From the NCBI GenBank assembly GCA_039888615.1, contig JBDQQS010000004.1: 64,000 nt of DNA; one strand, written 5' to 3'. The first letter of the stretch is position 1. Each line of letters begins with the position of its first letter. Below the pieces are notes generated by a model, which saw only the letters and a list, made by a program, of their open reading frames with translations, was not told the DNA's origin and made no database searches. This document shows, piece after piece, positions 31,960 to 39,980 of the stretch. This DNA comes from Flavimaribacter sp039888615. Its GTDB lineage: Bacteria > Pseudomonadota > Alphaproteobacteria > Rhizobiales > Rhizobiaceae. The position numbers and the translations under genes were made by a program.

Positions 31960-32877
31960 GTGACCGAACGTATCGATGTCGAATTCCAGTCGGAGGGCGC
32001 AACCTGCCGGGCATGGTTCTATCGGGGGCACCCCACGGAGAAGCGGCCTACCGTGGTGCTTGCGGGCGGCTGGTGCTATGTCCGCGAGATCGTGATGCCG
32101 GTCTATGCCCAGGCTTTCGCCGAGGCCGGCGTCAACGCCATGATCTTCGATTATCGCAATCTCGGCGTATCGGACGGCGACAACCGCCAGCACCTCGACC
32201 CGTGGGCGCAGATCCGCGACTACCAGAACGCGCTGAGTTTCCTGGAGCGCCACGAGAACGTCGATCCGGACCGGCTCGGCGTGTGGGGCATCTCCTATTC
32301 AGGCGGCCATGCGCTGATCCTTGCCGCAACCGATCCCCGCATCAAGGCGATTGTCAGCCAGATTCCGGTGGTCGACGGATACGAGAACATGCGCCGCGCC
32401 CATGGCACGATGGAATACCGGGCGCTTTGGGATCTGATCCTGAAGGACCGGGCGTTGCGCTACGAGAAGCCCGGCGAACGGCTCTACCTGCCGCATGCGA
32501 CGGAAGACTCGTCTAGGGAAGTCTCTTCGTGGCCGTTCCCCGAGACGGTCCGCACATTCATGAAGATCAAGGAAACGGAAGCTCCCTTGTATGAGAACAA
32601 GAGCACGGTGGAGTCCGTCGACCTGCTCCTGAATTACGATGTCGGCCCGTTCGTCAGGCGCATCTATGACACGCCGACATTGATGATCGTCGCGGAAGGC
32701 GATGACCTGACGCTGTGGGATCTCGAGATCAATGCGTTCAACCAGATTCCCACGAACAAGAAGAAGCTCGAAGTGCTGCCGCATACCAGTCACATGACGC
32801 TTTATTCGGACAAGTCGAAGGTGGAAAAGGCGGCCGAGATGGCGACCGCCTGGTTCGTCGAGACCTTGAAGCCCTGA
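31960..32877 (+). CDS. Alpha/beta hydrolase, paralogue 2
   Basis: GTG at 31960 follows GAGGAGAA. The 305-residue protein parallels the one at 27931 along its whole length: VVLAGGWCYVREIVMPVY, FDYRNLGVSDGDNRQHLDPW, nucleophile elbow WGISYSGGHALIL with Ser near residue 112, Asp in VAEGDDLT and His in HTSHMTLY. Both keep the unusual GGWCY oxyanion region and a long lid with SSWPFP. The two paralogues bracket the E1/lipoyl/crotonase genes, which suggests two related hydrolytic or acyl-transfer steps in one pathway. Confidence 0.88.
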   Translation: MTERIDVEFQSEGATCRAWFYRGHPTEKRPTVVLAGGWCYVREIVMPVYAQAFAEAGVNAMIFDYRNLGVSDGDNRQHLDPWAQIRDYQNALSFLERHENVDPDRLGVWGISYSGGHALILAATDPRIKAIVSQIPVVDGYENMRRAHGTMEYRALWDLILKDRALRYEKPGERLYLPHATEDSSREVSSWPFPETVRTFMKIKETEAPLYENKSTVESVDLLLNYDVGPFVRRIYDTPTLMIVAEGDDLTLWDLEINAFNQIPTNKKKLEVLPHTSHMTLYSDKSKVEKAAEMATAWFVETLKP

Positions 32878-33188
32878 GCCTGTTCTGGCCGATTTCAAAT
32901 CCACAACGACGGGCTATTTCAACTGAAATTTTGCTGGTTTGAAAGTTGCCCGGCCGCAGCGGGCGCTTTCAACCGCGCTTACGCAAATCGAGTGCTCCAG
33001 GCGCCCGACGACGGGAACAATCGTGTCTTGATCCTGTAACTTTGTTCGCACAAAGTCCGCGATGTCCCGTCCAACGGAGGCGCCCCAGACCGTGGATCCT
33101 TCCAGGAATATCTGAAGCGACAGCTTTCGGAGATATTGCTTCCGCAGAACAGGACGCCGCGCCACACACCGCAACGCAAGGCCAATCC
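32878..33188. other. Gap between hydrolase 2 and the metallophosphoesterase
   Basis: These 311 bases hold no convincing gene. The first 70 bases are AT-richer than the rest and contain a short palindrome TTTCA-AC-TGAAA (near 32919-32930) that could be part of a promoter. No terminator with a T-tract or repeated operator was found. Confidence 0.5.
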
Positions 33189-34031
33189 ATGAAGCTCGTA
33201 CATATTTCGGACATCCATATCAATTCGGAGACCATTCTCGATTCCGATCCGGTCGACAATTTCGGCAGATGCATCGCGCATATCGAAAAACACCATATGG
33301 ACTCCGATCGCATCGTCATCACCGGCGATTTGACCCATCACGGTCAGGAAGCGAGCTATCTCAAGTTGCGCGACATGCTCGAACAAACAGCGCTCAAGGG
33401 AGTGCTCGCGCCGCGCCTGATGATTGGCAATCACGACGACAGAAGCAACTTCGTGAAAGTGTTCTCCGACACTCCGCGCGACGATAATGGTTTCATCCAG
33501 TGGACGGAGGAAACGCCGGCCGGGCTCTTCGTCTACATGGACACCAACGAGCCGGGCGCCCACGCCGGGGTCTATTGTGAACGCCGGCAGGAATGGTTGA
33601 ACGGGACCCTCGCACGCGCGCGCGCGGCGGGCATGGATGTCTGGTTGTTCATGCATCATAATCCGCTGACCGTGCACGTCGCTAACGCTGACCTGATAGG
33701 CATCGTCCAGCAGCAGGAACTGCGGCAAATCCTGCGCGCCCATGCGGACATCGTGAAGCACATTTTCTTCGGCCACTGTCACTACACGCTGAGCGGCTCC
33801 GTGGAGGGCATTCCGCTCTCCGCGCCGCGCTCGACCAACCATCCCTGCTGGCCGGAGTTTTCAGGCGATCCGCGCGTCATGGCCTACGGGCCGGTCGCGC
33901 CGAATTACAATGTCTGTTTTCTCGACGCCGGCGCCACCGTCGTCCACAGCATCGACTTCCTGCACGAGGACGAGATCATCCGCCTCATGGCGGGCGAGGA
34001 CGGCTGGATCACGGAGGTCGCTGCTGATTGA
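33189..34031 (+). CDS. Metallophosphoesterase (class III cyclic-nucleotide phosphodiesterase-like)
   Basis: ATG at 33189; the open frame extends upstream without support. The 280-residue cytoplasmic protein has the calcineurin-like metal motifs in order: HISDIHIN near residue 5, GDLTHHG near 49, GNHDDR near 81, MHHNPL near 157 and GHCHYTLSG near 197. This spacing matches CpdA/GpdQ-type phosphodiesterases acting on cAMP or glycerophosphodiesters. An adenylate cyclase gene 430 bases away makes cAMP turnover plausible. Confidence 0.88.
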   Translation: MKLVHISDIHINSETILDSDPVDNFGRCIAHIEKHHMDSDRIVITGDLTHHGQEASYLKLRDMLEQTALKGVLAPRLMIGNHDDRSNFVKVFSDTPRDDNGFIQWTEETPAGLFVYMDTNEPGAHAGVYCERRQEWLNGTLARARAAGMDVWLFMHHNPLTVHVANADLIGIVQQQELRQILRAHADIVKHIFFGHCHYTLSGSVEGIPLSAPRSTNHPCWPEFSGDPRVMAYGPVAPNYNVCFLDAGATVVHSIDFLHEDEIIRLMAGEDGWITEVAAD

Positions 34032-34321
34032 CCGGAACGGAAGCGGACCAAATTGGCTGCGTTTCGACCGGATTCCGCTGAAAAGACACCTGCCAGTCTG
34101 GGGGTGATCGCGTGCGTCAGACCGCGTCATTGAGAATGAAAATGCCGAATTTCCGCAGCGAAGCCAGACGGGAGATTATACTTTAGTCAAAGACGATCTC
34201 TGACCAAAAAATCATCAAAGCCGGGCAGGAATGAACATTCTGTGCGCATGGCAAATTTCGCCGATATTCGGAAAAAATCTAACCACCTGTAATCATTGAT
34301 AATAATCAGGATTCTCAAAAC
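34032..34321. other. Gap upstream of the candidate small RNA
   Basis: No gene is visible. The DNA becomes AT-rich after 34170. An imperfect inverted repeat (GTCA-A-AGA-CGA-TCT-C-TGAC) lies at 34186-34204, about 150 bases upstream of the sigma-54-like promoter, where an enhancer-binding protein could sit. That role is speculative. Confidence 0.4.
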
Positions 34322-34337
34322 TGGCATACTGTTTGCT
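34322..34337 (+). promoter_or_regulatory. Sigma-54-type promoter
   Basis: TGGCAT-ACTGT-TTGCT matches the RpoN consensus TGGCAC-N5-TTGCW with one mismatch, and has the obligatory GG (34323-34324) and GC (34335-34336) separated by 10 bases. The predicted transcription start is near 34348. It faces a structured, terminator-ending stretch without an open frame. Confidence 0.75.
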
Positions 34338-34347
34338 AGTCAGTTGG

Positions 34348-34455
34348 CAGGTCCAGAGGGGACCCTACCAGACGTCCATCAAGCGACGTCGCAGGTAAGC
34401 CGCCGGGTGGTCGACGCTTCTTGATCCCGATCGATTGATCATCCGGCGGTTTTTT
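34348..34455 (+). ncRNA. Candidate sigma-54-driven small RNA
   Basis: The 108-base stretch from the predicted start to the T-tract folds into three stems: GGTCC/GGACC at 34350-34354 and 34360-34364; GACGTC/GACGTC at 34371-34376 and 34385-34390; and a 13-bp terminator stem. It has no plausible coding frame. It runs toward the convergent adenylate cyclase gene, whose stop codon is at 34460, so it could also act antisense if read through. I do not recognise it as a named family. Confidence 0.65.
34400..34455 (+). terminator. Rho-independent terminator of the small RNA
   Basis: CCGCCGG (34400-34406) pairs with CCGGCGG (34443-34449), and the stem extends inward by six further pairs (two G-U) to 34412/34437. 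Six T residues follow at 34450-34455. On the opposite strand there is no T-tract, so it serves rightward transcripts only. Confidence 0.85.
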
Positions 34456-34459
34456 CATT

Positions 34460-35866
34460 TCATAATCCACGCTTGATCGTTTCCGCCGCCTTGTCAGAAG
34501 CCGCCTCGATGGGCGCCATGCCAAGCACGACGACGTCGACCGCCGCGCCGGCGCCTTCCACGGCCGTGCGCAACTCCGCTCTGGTCAGCGCGCCGTCATA
34601 ACCCTGCTCGGCGGCGCTTTTCCAGGTTTGGGCGTCGCAGATGCAGGAACTTCCTAATGTGCGGTTCAGCTTCTCCAGTTTGGCGGACAGGTTCACGCTG
34701 GCGCCGATCACCGTCAACTCCAGCCGGTCGCCGTAACCGACGGCGCCCCAGCTCACGATTCCGGTCGCGATCCCGACGCCGATGGCGATCGGGCCAAATT
34801 CGCGGATCGCTTCTTCCTGCTCGGACCATTGCGCGGCTTCGCCCAGAATGCGTTCGGCGGCCGCGACGGCGCGGGCGGCCGGGTTTTCCTCGTCATCGCC
34901 AATGCCGAAGGTCACCATCACGCCGTCTCCCATGAATTTGTCGATCGTGCCGCCAAACTCCTGGATGATCGGGATGACGCGCGATTGATAGGCGGACAGA
35001 AGCTGCATGACCTGATCGGCGTCGCGATCCGCAACTAGTTGCGTAAAGCCGCGAATGTCGATGTTCATGATGGTCGCCAGACGCTTCTCACCGGCGCCAG
35101 CGACCATCTGGAGCTTATTCTTGCGAATGCCCTCGGCGACGCGCGTGTCGAAGAATTTCGACAGATCCTTCGCCGCCGTCTGTTCGGTAACGGAACGGAT
35201 CAGCAGGTTCTTGGAGCCGTTGATGGCCAGCGCCAGAATACCGGTTACGAAAAGGATCGAGACCATCTTGTCGACCTCGGCGCCGATCAGGATCGTGTTG
35301 GACGTCAGATATTCCACATAGGAGCGCGTCAGCATGCTGTCGGTCGTGTCGAAATTCGTCACGTAGAGAATGATCGAGGTCCAGCCCGTCGCTGCGACCA
35401 ATCCCGCGACGATGACGAATTTCGGATGGAAGCGCAGCGCCCTGATAGCGATGAATATGAACACGTATAGCAGCGACGGCGCCTTCAGGATGAAGGAGGG
35501 CGGCTGCATGTACTGCATGTGGAAACTCACCATCAATCCGTAAAGCAGCGTGAAATCGAACAGGATCGACAGATAGGCGGCCCAGTCGGGCGGCAATCGG
35601 AACAGCGACCATGTGAGCCCCGTCACTGACAGAACCAGGAAAATCGCGAGAACATAAGGCGCCGGCGCAAATGCGCCGTCCGGAAAGGTTTTGGGCGCGA
35701 CCGTGTAGATCATGCAGAAGAGGATGATGATGGCGAGATGGATCAGCCGGAGAAACACCTCGTTCGCCCATTCCTTGCGCTCCACATCCTCCTGGACGCG
35801 TTCTGGAAGGCTGGCGATGTCAGGCGCGCCGAACAGCGTTTCGCGCAACTGATGGAATGTGATCAA
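34460..35866 (-). CDS. Membrane-bound class III adenylate/guanylate cyclase
   Basis: The 468-residue protein has a cytoplasmic N-terminus (to about residue 35), then about six TM helices to residue 225, and a cytoplasmic class III cyclase domain. That domain holds the metal motif IMNIDIRGFTQLVADRDADQ near 265 and GGTIDKFMGDGVMVTFGIGD near 305, and GVGIATGIVSWGAVGYGDRL near 363. The two metal aspartates are present. It probably makes cAMP in response to a membrane-sensed signal. It shares its upstream region with the divergent CYTH-CHAD gene. Confidence 0.9.
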   Translation of the reverse strand: MITFHQLRETLFGAPDIASLPERVQEDVERKEWANEVFLRLIHLAIIILFCMIYTVAPKTFPDGAFAPAPYVLAIFLVLSVTGLTWSLFRLPPDWAAYLSILFDFTLLYGLMVSFHMQYMQPPSFILKAPSLLYVFIFIAIRALRFHPKFVIVAGLVAATGWTSIILYVTNFDTTDSMLTRSYVEYLTSNTILIGAEVDKMVSILFVTGILALAINGSKNLLIRSVTEQTAAKDLSKFFDTRVAEGIRKNKLQMVAGAGEKRLATIMNIDIRGFTQLVADRDADQVMQLLSAYQSRVIPIIQEFGGTIDKFMGDGVMVTFGIGDDEENPAARAVAAAERILGEAAQWSEQEEAIREFGPIAIGVGIATGIVSWGAVGYGDRLELTVIGASVNLSAKLEKLNRTLGSSCICDAQTWKSAAEQGYDGALTRAELRTAVEGAGAAVDVVVLGMAPIEAASDKAAETIKRGL

Positions 35867-36048
35867 GGGCTCTCCTCACATATGGTTGCGGCAGACTAGC
35901 AAAGAACCGCTTCACAAGCCCCTCAATTTAGCGCAACCGGGCAGTGATGAAAAACTTTCGCCGCAGCCCGCGTTGGAGCGTGCTTGCCGCACCTTTTATC
36001 CGGTGCTACCAATGGCTGTAGATAATGTTGTGAAGTTGTCACATCCCA

Positions 36049-37605
36049 ATGGGTCAACGAGAACTCGAAATCAAGCTTGAGGTCGGCCCCGGCATTCTTG
36101 ACAGGGTAAAACGCAAGCCGGTTTTTACCGCCATGGCCGCGGTCAAACCGTCGCAGACGTCGCTTCGTTCCATCTACTACGACACGCCCGACCAAAGTCT
36201 TCGCAATCAGCGCGCATCGCTGCGTTTGCGGGCCAAGGGCGGCGGATGGCTGCAGACGTTCAAGAGCGGAACAGGTGTGGTCAATGGCGTATCCAATCCA
36301 ATAGAAACGGAAGTCGAGGTCGGCGGGCCGTCGCTCGAACTCGACCGTATCGGCGACACCAAACAAAAGGAATGGTTCGCCAAGCTGGTCGACGCCCAGC
36401 CGCTCGATCCGGTGTTCGAGACGCTGATTGACAGAACGATCTGGCTGCTCGATTGCGATGGAGAAGCCGTCATCGAGCTGGCCGTGGACGATGGAACCGT
36501 GGAGGCGTCGGGCGAATCGGAAGAAATCAGCGAGATAGAACTCGAGCTCAAGTCCGGCCCCTCGCGGGCGCTGCTGGAAGCTACCGAAAAGCTTTTCGAC
36601 GGCGAACCGGTTGATCTTGCAACGATGAGCAAGGCGCAACGCGGATACGCCCTTCTGCAAAAGGCCAAGCCAGATACGTCGTCGGCCAAGCCGATCAATG
36701 CGGACAAGCCAGCGCTGTCGACGGAGATGACGCCGGTCGATGCGATCAAGACACTCGGCCGTTCCGCCGCGAACCAGATCCTCGGAAACTGGGCGCTGCT
36801 TGGCGGTTCGGAGGATTCCGAAGTCCCGCACCAGCTTCGGGTCGGTCTCCGGCGGCTGCGCACGACGTTGAGACTGTTTTCCTCGCTCGGCGACAACGCC
36901 GCGCTGGAACGCCTTTCGGAGGAGGCCCGCGAACTTGGCCGCATCATTGGCGCGGCAAGGGACGCCGATGTTCTGATCGAGGATATCGTGACGCCGGTGA
37001 TGGCGCGCGACAGCGCCGACAGCCGCTTCGAGACGCTGCTTCTGGTTCTGGAACAGGAACGGGCAAACCGGCGACAAGCCGTCCGCGACGCGCTGGCCGA
37101 AGGGCGCTGGACCTGGTTCAAGCTGAACTGCACGCTCTTCGAGCAGGCCGTCGAACGGGCGTTAGACACCGGGTTGTCAGCGGATGCGAACGCCGACGTC
37201 GCCGTCTTTTCAGCGCGCGAACTGGACAAGGCCTGGAAGCACGTTCGCAAGAGGGGAAAGCGGTTCGACAGGCAGAAAGTGTCGGAGCGTCACGCGATGC
37301 GCAAATCCCTCAAGACGCTGCGCTACGCCTGCGATTTCCTGTCGCCTCTGTTCCCGCAAAAAGAGGCCGCAAAGTTCGGCAAGCGCCTGAAAAAGCTGCA
37401 GGACATCTTCGGCTATCTGAACGATGTGGCGATGGCTGAAGAACTGGAGACGTTTATCGCCGAGCGGTATCCCGACCGGAACGACCTGCAGGAAAGCGTC
37501 GCCGCGATCCGTAAATGGCACCGCAAGCAGGCGAAGGCGGCGGACAGGAAGGCAGGCAACCGCTGGCGGAAACTCAAGGAAAGCCCAAAGTTCTGGGCCG
37601 CGTAA
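36049..37605 (+). CDS. CYTH-CHAD domain protein (inorganic triphosphatase-like)
   Basis: The 518-residue protein starts with the CYTH signature ELEIKLEV at residues 5-12. The triphosphate tunnel residues include YYDTPDQSLRNQRASLRLR near 44, KSG near 73 and EIELELKSG near 162. The C-terminal half (about 225-510) is a CHAD domain of conserved His/Arg/Lys helices (HQLRVGLRRLRTTLRLF near 261, RHAMRKSLKTLRYACDFL near 414) that binds polyphosphate. Such fusions hydrolyse inorganic triphosphate and may sit on polyphosphate granules. Confidence 0.92.
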   Translation: MGQRELEIKLEVGPGILDRVKRKPVFTAMAAVKPSQTSLRSIYYDTPDQSLRNQRASLRLRAKGGGWLQTFKSGTGVVNGVSNPIETEVEVGGPSLELDRIGDTKQKEWFAKLVDAQPLDPVFETLIDRTIWLLDCDGEAVIELAVDDGTVEASGESEEISEIELELKSGPSRALLEATEKLFDGEPVDLATMSKAQRGYALLQKAKPDTSSAKPINADKPALSTEMTPVDAIKTLGRSAANQILGNWALLGGSEDSEVPHQLRVGLRRLRTTLRLFSSLGDNAALERLSEEARELGRIIGAARDADVLIEDIVTPVMARDSADSRFETLLLVLEQERANRRQAVRDALAEGRWTWFKLNCTLFEQAVERALDTGLSADANADVAVFSARELDKAWKHVRKRGKRFDRQKVSERHAMRKSLKTLRYACDFLSPLFPQKEAAKFGKRLKKLQDIFGYLNDVAMAEELETFIAERYPDRNDLQESVAAIRKWHRKQAKAADRKAGNRWRKLKESPKFWAA

Positions 37606-37611
37606 GAGCGG

Positions 37612-38763
37612 CTATCTACCGGAACTGAAATAATCGGAGCGTAGGTCCTCGACGGCTCCTTTTTCTTTCAGCGCTAAAAGGGAAAGCGTCAGCGATTTTG
37701 TCAGCGGGCTGTCTTGCGGCAGGGCGAAACCGTATTTGTCTGGATTGAAGATCTTGCCAACCACCTGATACGGCTCTTCCGGGTTCAGTTCCGTATAGTA
37801 TTCGAGCACCGGGGCGTCGCCCACGATCGCGGCGACCTCATCGGCGAGCAGGGCTTCGGCGGCGCTGTCGATGCCGGGGTAGGAGACATATTCGATGCCG
37901 GTGGCGTCAATGAAGTCTTCCGAGACGCTTCCCTCGAACACGCCGACCACCTTGCCGGGCAAATCGGCAAGGCCGTTGATCTGGCTCGTCAGCGACAGCG
38001 TCGTCATCACGCTCGTCACGGTGGAGGTGACATAGGCGATGACGGCTATGCCGCAGATCAGCCAGACGCCCTGCCACATGCGCCCGAGCCAGCCGAACAG
38101 GTTCTTGCGGGAAGGCGGACGCCCCGAGGTCGCAACCGACATGACCGAGTAGAAACTCTCAGCGACGCCGTCGCGCCAGCGTTTGGGAAAATCGGGATTG
38201 AAGCGGCGATCGAATATCGTCAGCAAAATCGTCGCGAAGATAATGATCCCGGCCAGCCAGGCGTAGGCGCGCAGGAATCCGGCGTCTGCGAGACCCGCAA
38301 CGATGTCGCGAAAACCGGAGCGCCGGTCGCCGTCGATCATCACTCTGAGGCCTGAATCATACCAGGGCTGCGTGAAGTCGACCCGTTGGGCGCGGTTGCG
38401 GGTAATCGTCAGGCTCGTGACGGCGATGTCGGTTTCGCCTTCAGACGTCGCGTCGACGAGACCGCGAACTGTCGGATATTCCTTGTACTCGTATTCAAGG
38501 TCCATCTCCTCGGCCAACATTTCCCACAGCCGGATCGCCATGCCCGTATAGGCGTCGTCCTTCTTCATGACGAAGGGGGGGCTGATCCAGACGCCGACTG
38601 TCACCGGTTGGCCAACGCTTTCCGGGGCCTGTGCGCTGGCGATGGCCGGCGGAAAGAGCAGCAGGCCAAGGAGTAAGAGCAACATTCTGAATCCACGCGA
38701 GTCGACTGTCGCGCCTGTTTGCCTGCCTGTTCGCCGCCAACTTTTCATGATTATGCCTGTCAC
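37612..38763 (-). CDS. Ionotropic glutamate-receptor-like channel (split binding domain around TM1-P-TM2)
   Basis: The 383-residue protein has a Sec signal (about 26-45), then lobe 1 of a type-2 periplasmic binding domain (ISPPFVMKKDDAYTGMAIRL near 60, TDIAVTSLTITRNRAQRVDF near 111). A membrane block follows: TM1 about 166-184, a re-entrant helix about 200-213 and TM2 about 231-255. Lobe 2 closes the protein (ALLADEVAAIVGDAPVLEYY near 304). AYVTSTVTSVMTT after TM2 lines up with the SYTANLAAFLT gating motif of glutamate receptors. The pore reads ATSGRPP, not TVGYG. A start at 38748 is also possible. The ligand is probably an amino acid. Confidence 0.85.
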   Translation of the reverse strand: MTGIIMKSWRRTGRQTGATVDSRGFRMLLLLLGLLLFPPAIASAQAPESVGQPVTVGVWISPPFVMKKDDAYTGMAIRLWEMLAEEMDLEYEYKEYPTVRGLVDATSEGETDIAVTSLTITRNRAQRVDFTQPWYDSGLRVMIDGDRRSGFRDIVAGLADAGFLRAYAWLAGIIIFATILLTIFDRRFNPDFPKRWRDGVAESFYSVMSVATSGRPPSRKNLFGWLGRMWQGVWLICGIAVIAYVTSTVTSVMTTLSLTSQINGLADLPGKVVGVFEGSVSEDFIDATGIEYVSYPGIDSAAEALLADEVAAIVGDAPVLEYYTELNPEEPYQVVGKIFNPDKYGFALPQDSPLTKSLTLSLLALKEKGAVEDLRSDYFSSGR

Positions 38764-38872
38764 CCGTGTACGAAACGAATCTGTTGTTGGACAGTATTTT
38801 AAAAAACCATCGGTGAAAGTCGCAAGGCGTCAATCGCGTCGAATTTCGGACAGAATATCGCAGCGGCCATAT

Positions 38873-39805
38873 TCACTCACGGCCCAACCCCGCCTCGGCC
38901 ACGATCCGGCGCAGAACTTCGGCGAAATATTCTCCCGCCGGATCGAGCGCCGTCTGGGCCCTGGTGTTGATGCCGATCGAACCCAGAGTCGTTTCCGTAT
39001 CGATCGGCAAGGTGACAAATTCGCCGCTTTCGATTTCTGCCGCGATCACGCCGCGCGAGATGATCCAGATCGCCTGGTAATTTCGCAGCATGGCGCGCCC
39101 GAAGGAATCCGAAACCGATTCGATCGCCTGTCGCGGCTCGGAAATGCCCTGTTCGACGAATAGCCTGTCGACGAAAGGACGAATGATGCTGTTGTCGCTC
39201 GGCACGATGACCGGAAAGTCGTCGAGGCTTTCGACGCTGATCTGGCGTTTTCCGGCGAGCGGGTGCGACGCATCGACGGCGATGACAACGCGGTCGCGGT
39301 AAAGCGGCTCGAACACCAGGCCTTGCATATTCTCCGGCGCAGGCAGCCGGCCCATGACGAGGTCGAGTTCACCGTTGCGTAACTGGTCGAGTAGCACACG
39401 ATTTTCACCGGTAACCACCTTGAGCCGGTTGCGCATGCCCGACCGTAGGTAGCGGGATACGGCCTGCGGAATGATCGTGGTCGAGACAGTCGGCAGGGCC
39501 CCAAGTCGGATGCGTGGTCCGTCGTCGAGGCTCAGTTCGGACAGCGCGTTGACGCCGTTGCGCGCCGCGGTGATGCTGCTGCCGGCGTAGCGCAGGAAGA
39601 TCTCGCCGTAGTGGGAGATCCGGATTCCGCGTCCTTCCTTCTCCACCAGCGGCTTGCCGCAGATCTCCTCCAGTTCCCGTAAGGTGCGGGTCACGGCTGG
39701 TTGAGTCAGGTTGAGCGCGTCGGCGGCGCGGCTCACGCTTTTCTGCCGCGCCACCTCCACGAAGGTCTCAAGATGGCGCAATTTGATCCGTCGGAGTTGA
39801 TTCAT
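38873..39805 (-). CDS. pcaQ: LysR-type regulator PcaQ
   Basis: The ATG at 39805 gives 310 residues, the normal length; the frame extends further without support. The N-terminal helix-turn-helix reads RHLETFVEVARQKSVSRAAD then ALNLTQPAVTRTLRELEE. The effector domain (from about residue 95) has IRLGALPTVSTTIIPQAVSR and the DLVMGRLPAPENMQGL stretch typical of PcaQ/GbpR-type regulators. PcaQ activates protocatechuate genes in response to a pathway intermediate. It is divergent from pcaC and shares a 175-base AT-rich control region with it. Confidence 0.88.
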   Translation of the reverse strand: MNQLRRIKLRHLETFVEVARQKSVSRAADALNLTQPAVTRTLRELEEICGKPLVEKEGRGIRISHYGEIFLRYAGSSITAARNGVNALSELSLDDGPRIRLGALPTVSTTIIPQAVSRYLRSGMRNRLKVVTGENRVLLDQLRNGELDLVMGRLPAPENMQGLVFEPLYRDRVVIAVDASHPLAGKRQISVESLDDFPVIVPSDNSIIRPFVDRLFVEQGISEPRQAIESVSDSFGRAMLRNYQAIWIISRGVIAAEIESGEFVTLPIDTETTLGSIGINTRAQTALDPAGEYFAEVLRRIVAEAGLGRE

Positions 39806-39808
39806 ATC

Positions 39809-39867
39809 ATTTACGGTATTTAAAGTATGATATTTATAATTATTCATTACCGAAGAAATACGTAAAT
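39809..39867. promoter_or_regulatory. Inverted repeat in the pcaQ-pcaC control region
   Basis: ATTTACGGTATTT (39809-39821) and AAATACGTAAAT (39856-39867) form an inverted pair differing by one inserted G, 34 bases apart, in the most AT-rich part of the divergent gap. Its spacing over the presumed promoters suits a LysR-type tetramer. It does not match the published PcaQ box ATAACC-N4-GGTTAA as I recall it, so the assignment is tentative. Confidence 0.4.
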
Positions 39868-39980
39868 TGCCATCGGTAGGGAGGTTGCCGGTTTGTGTGA
39901 CGCGGTTTTCAAATCGCGTCGACCATGACGCCGTCGCAGATCCGGAGGACATCCCGAACAAATTAATGACGGAGTGATCG

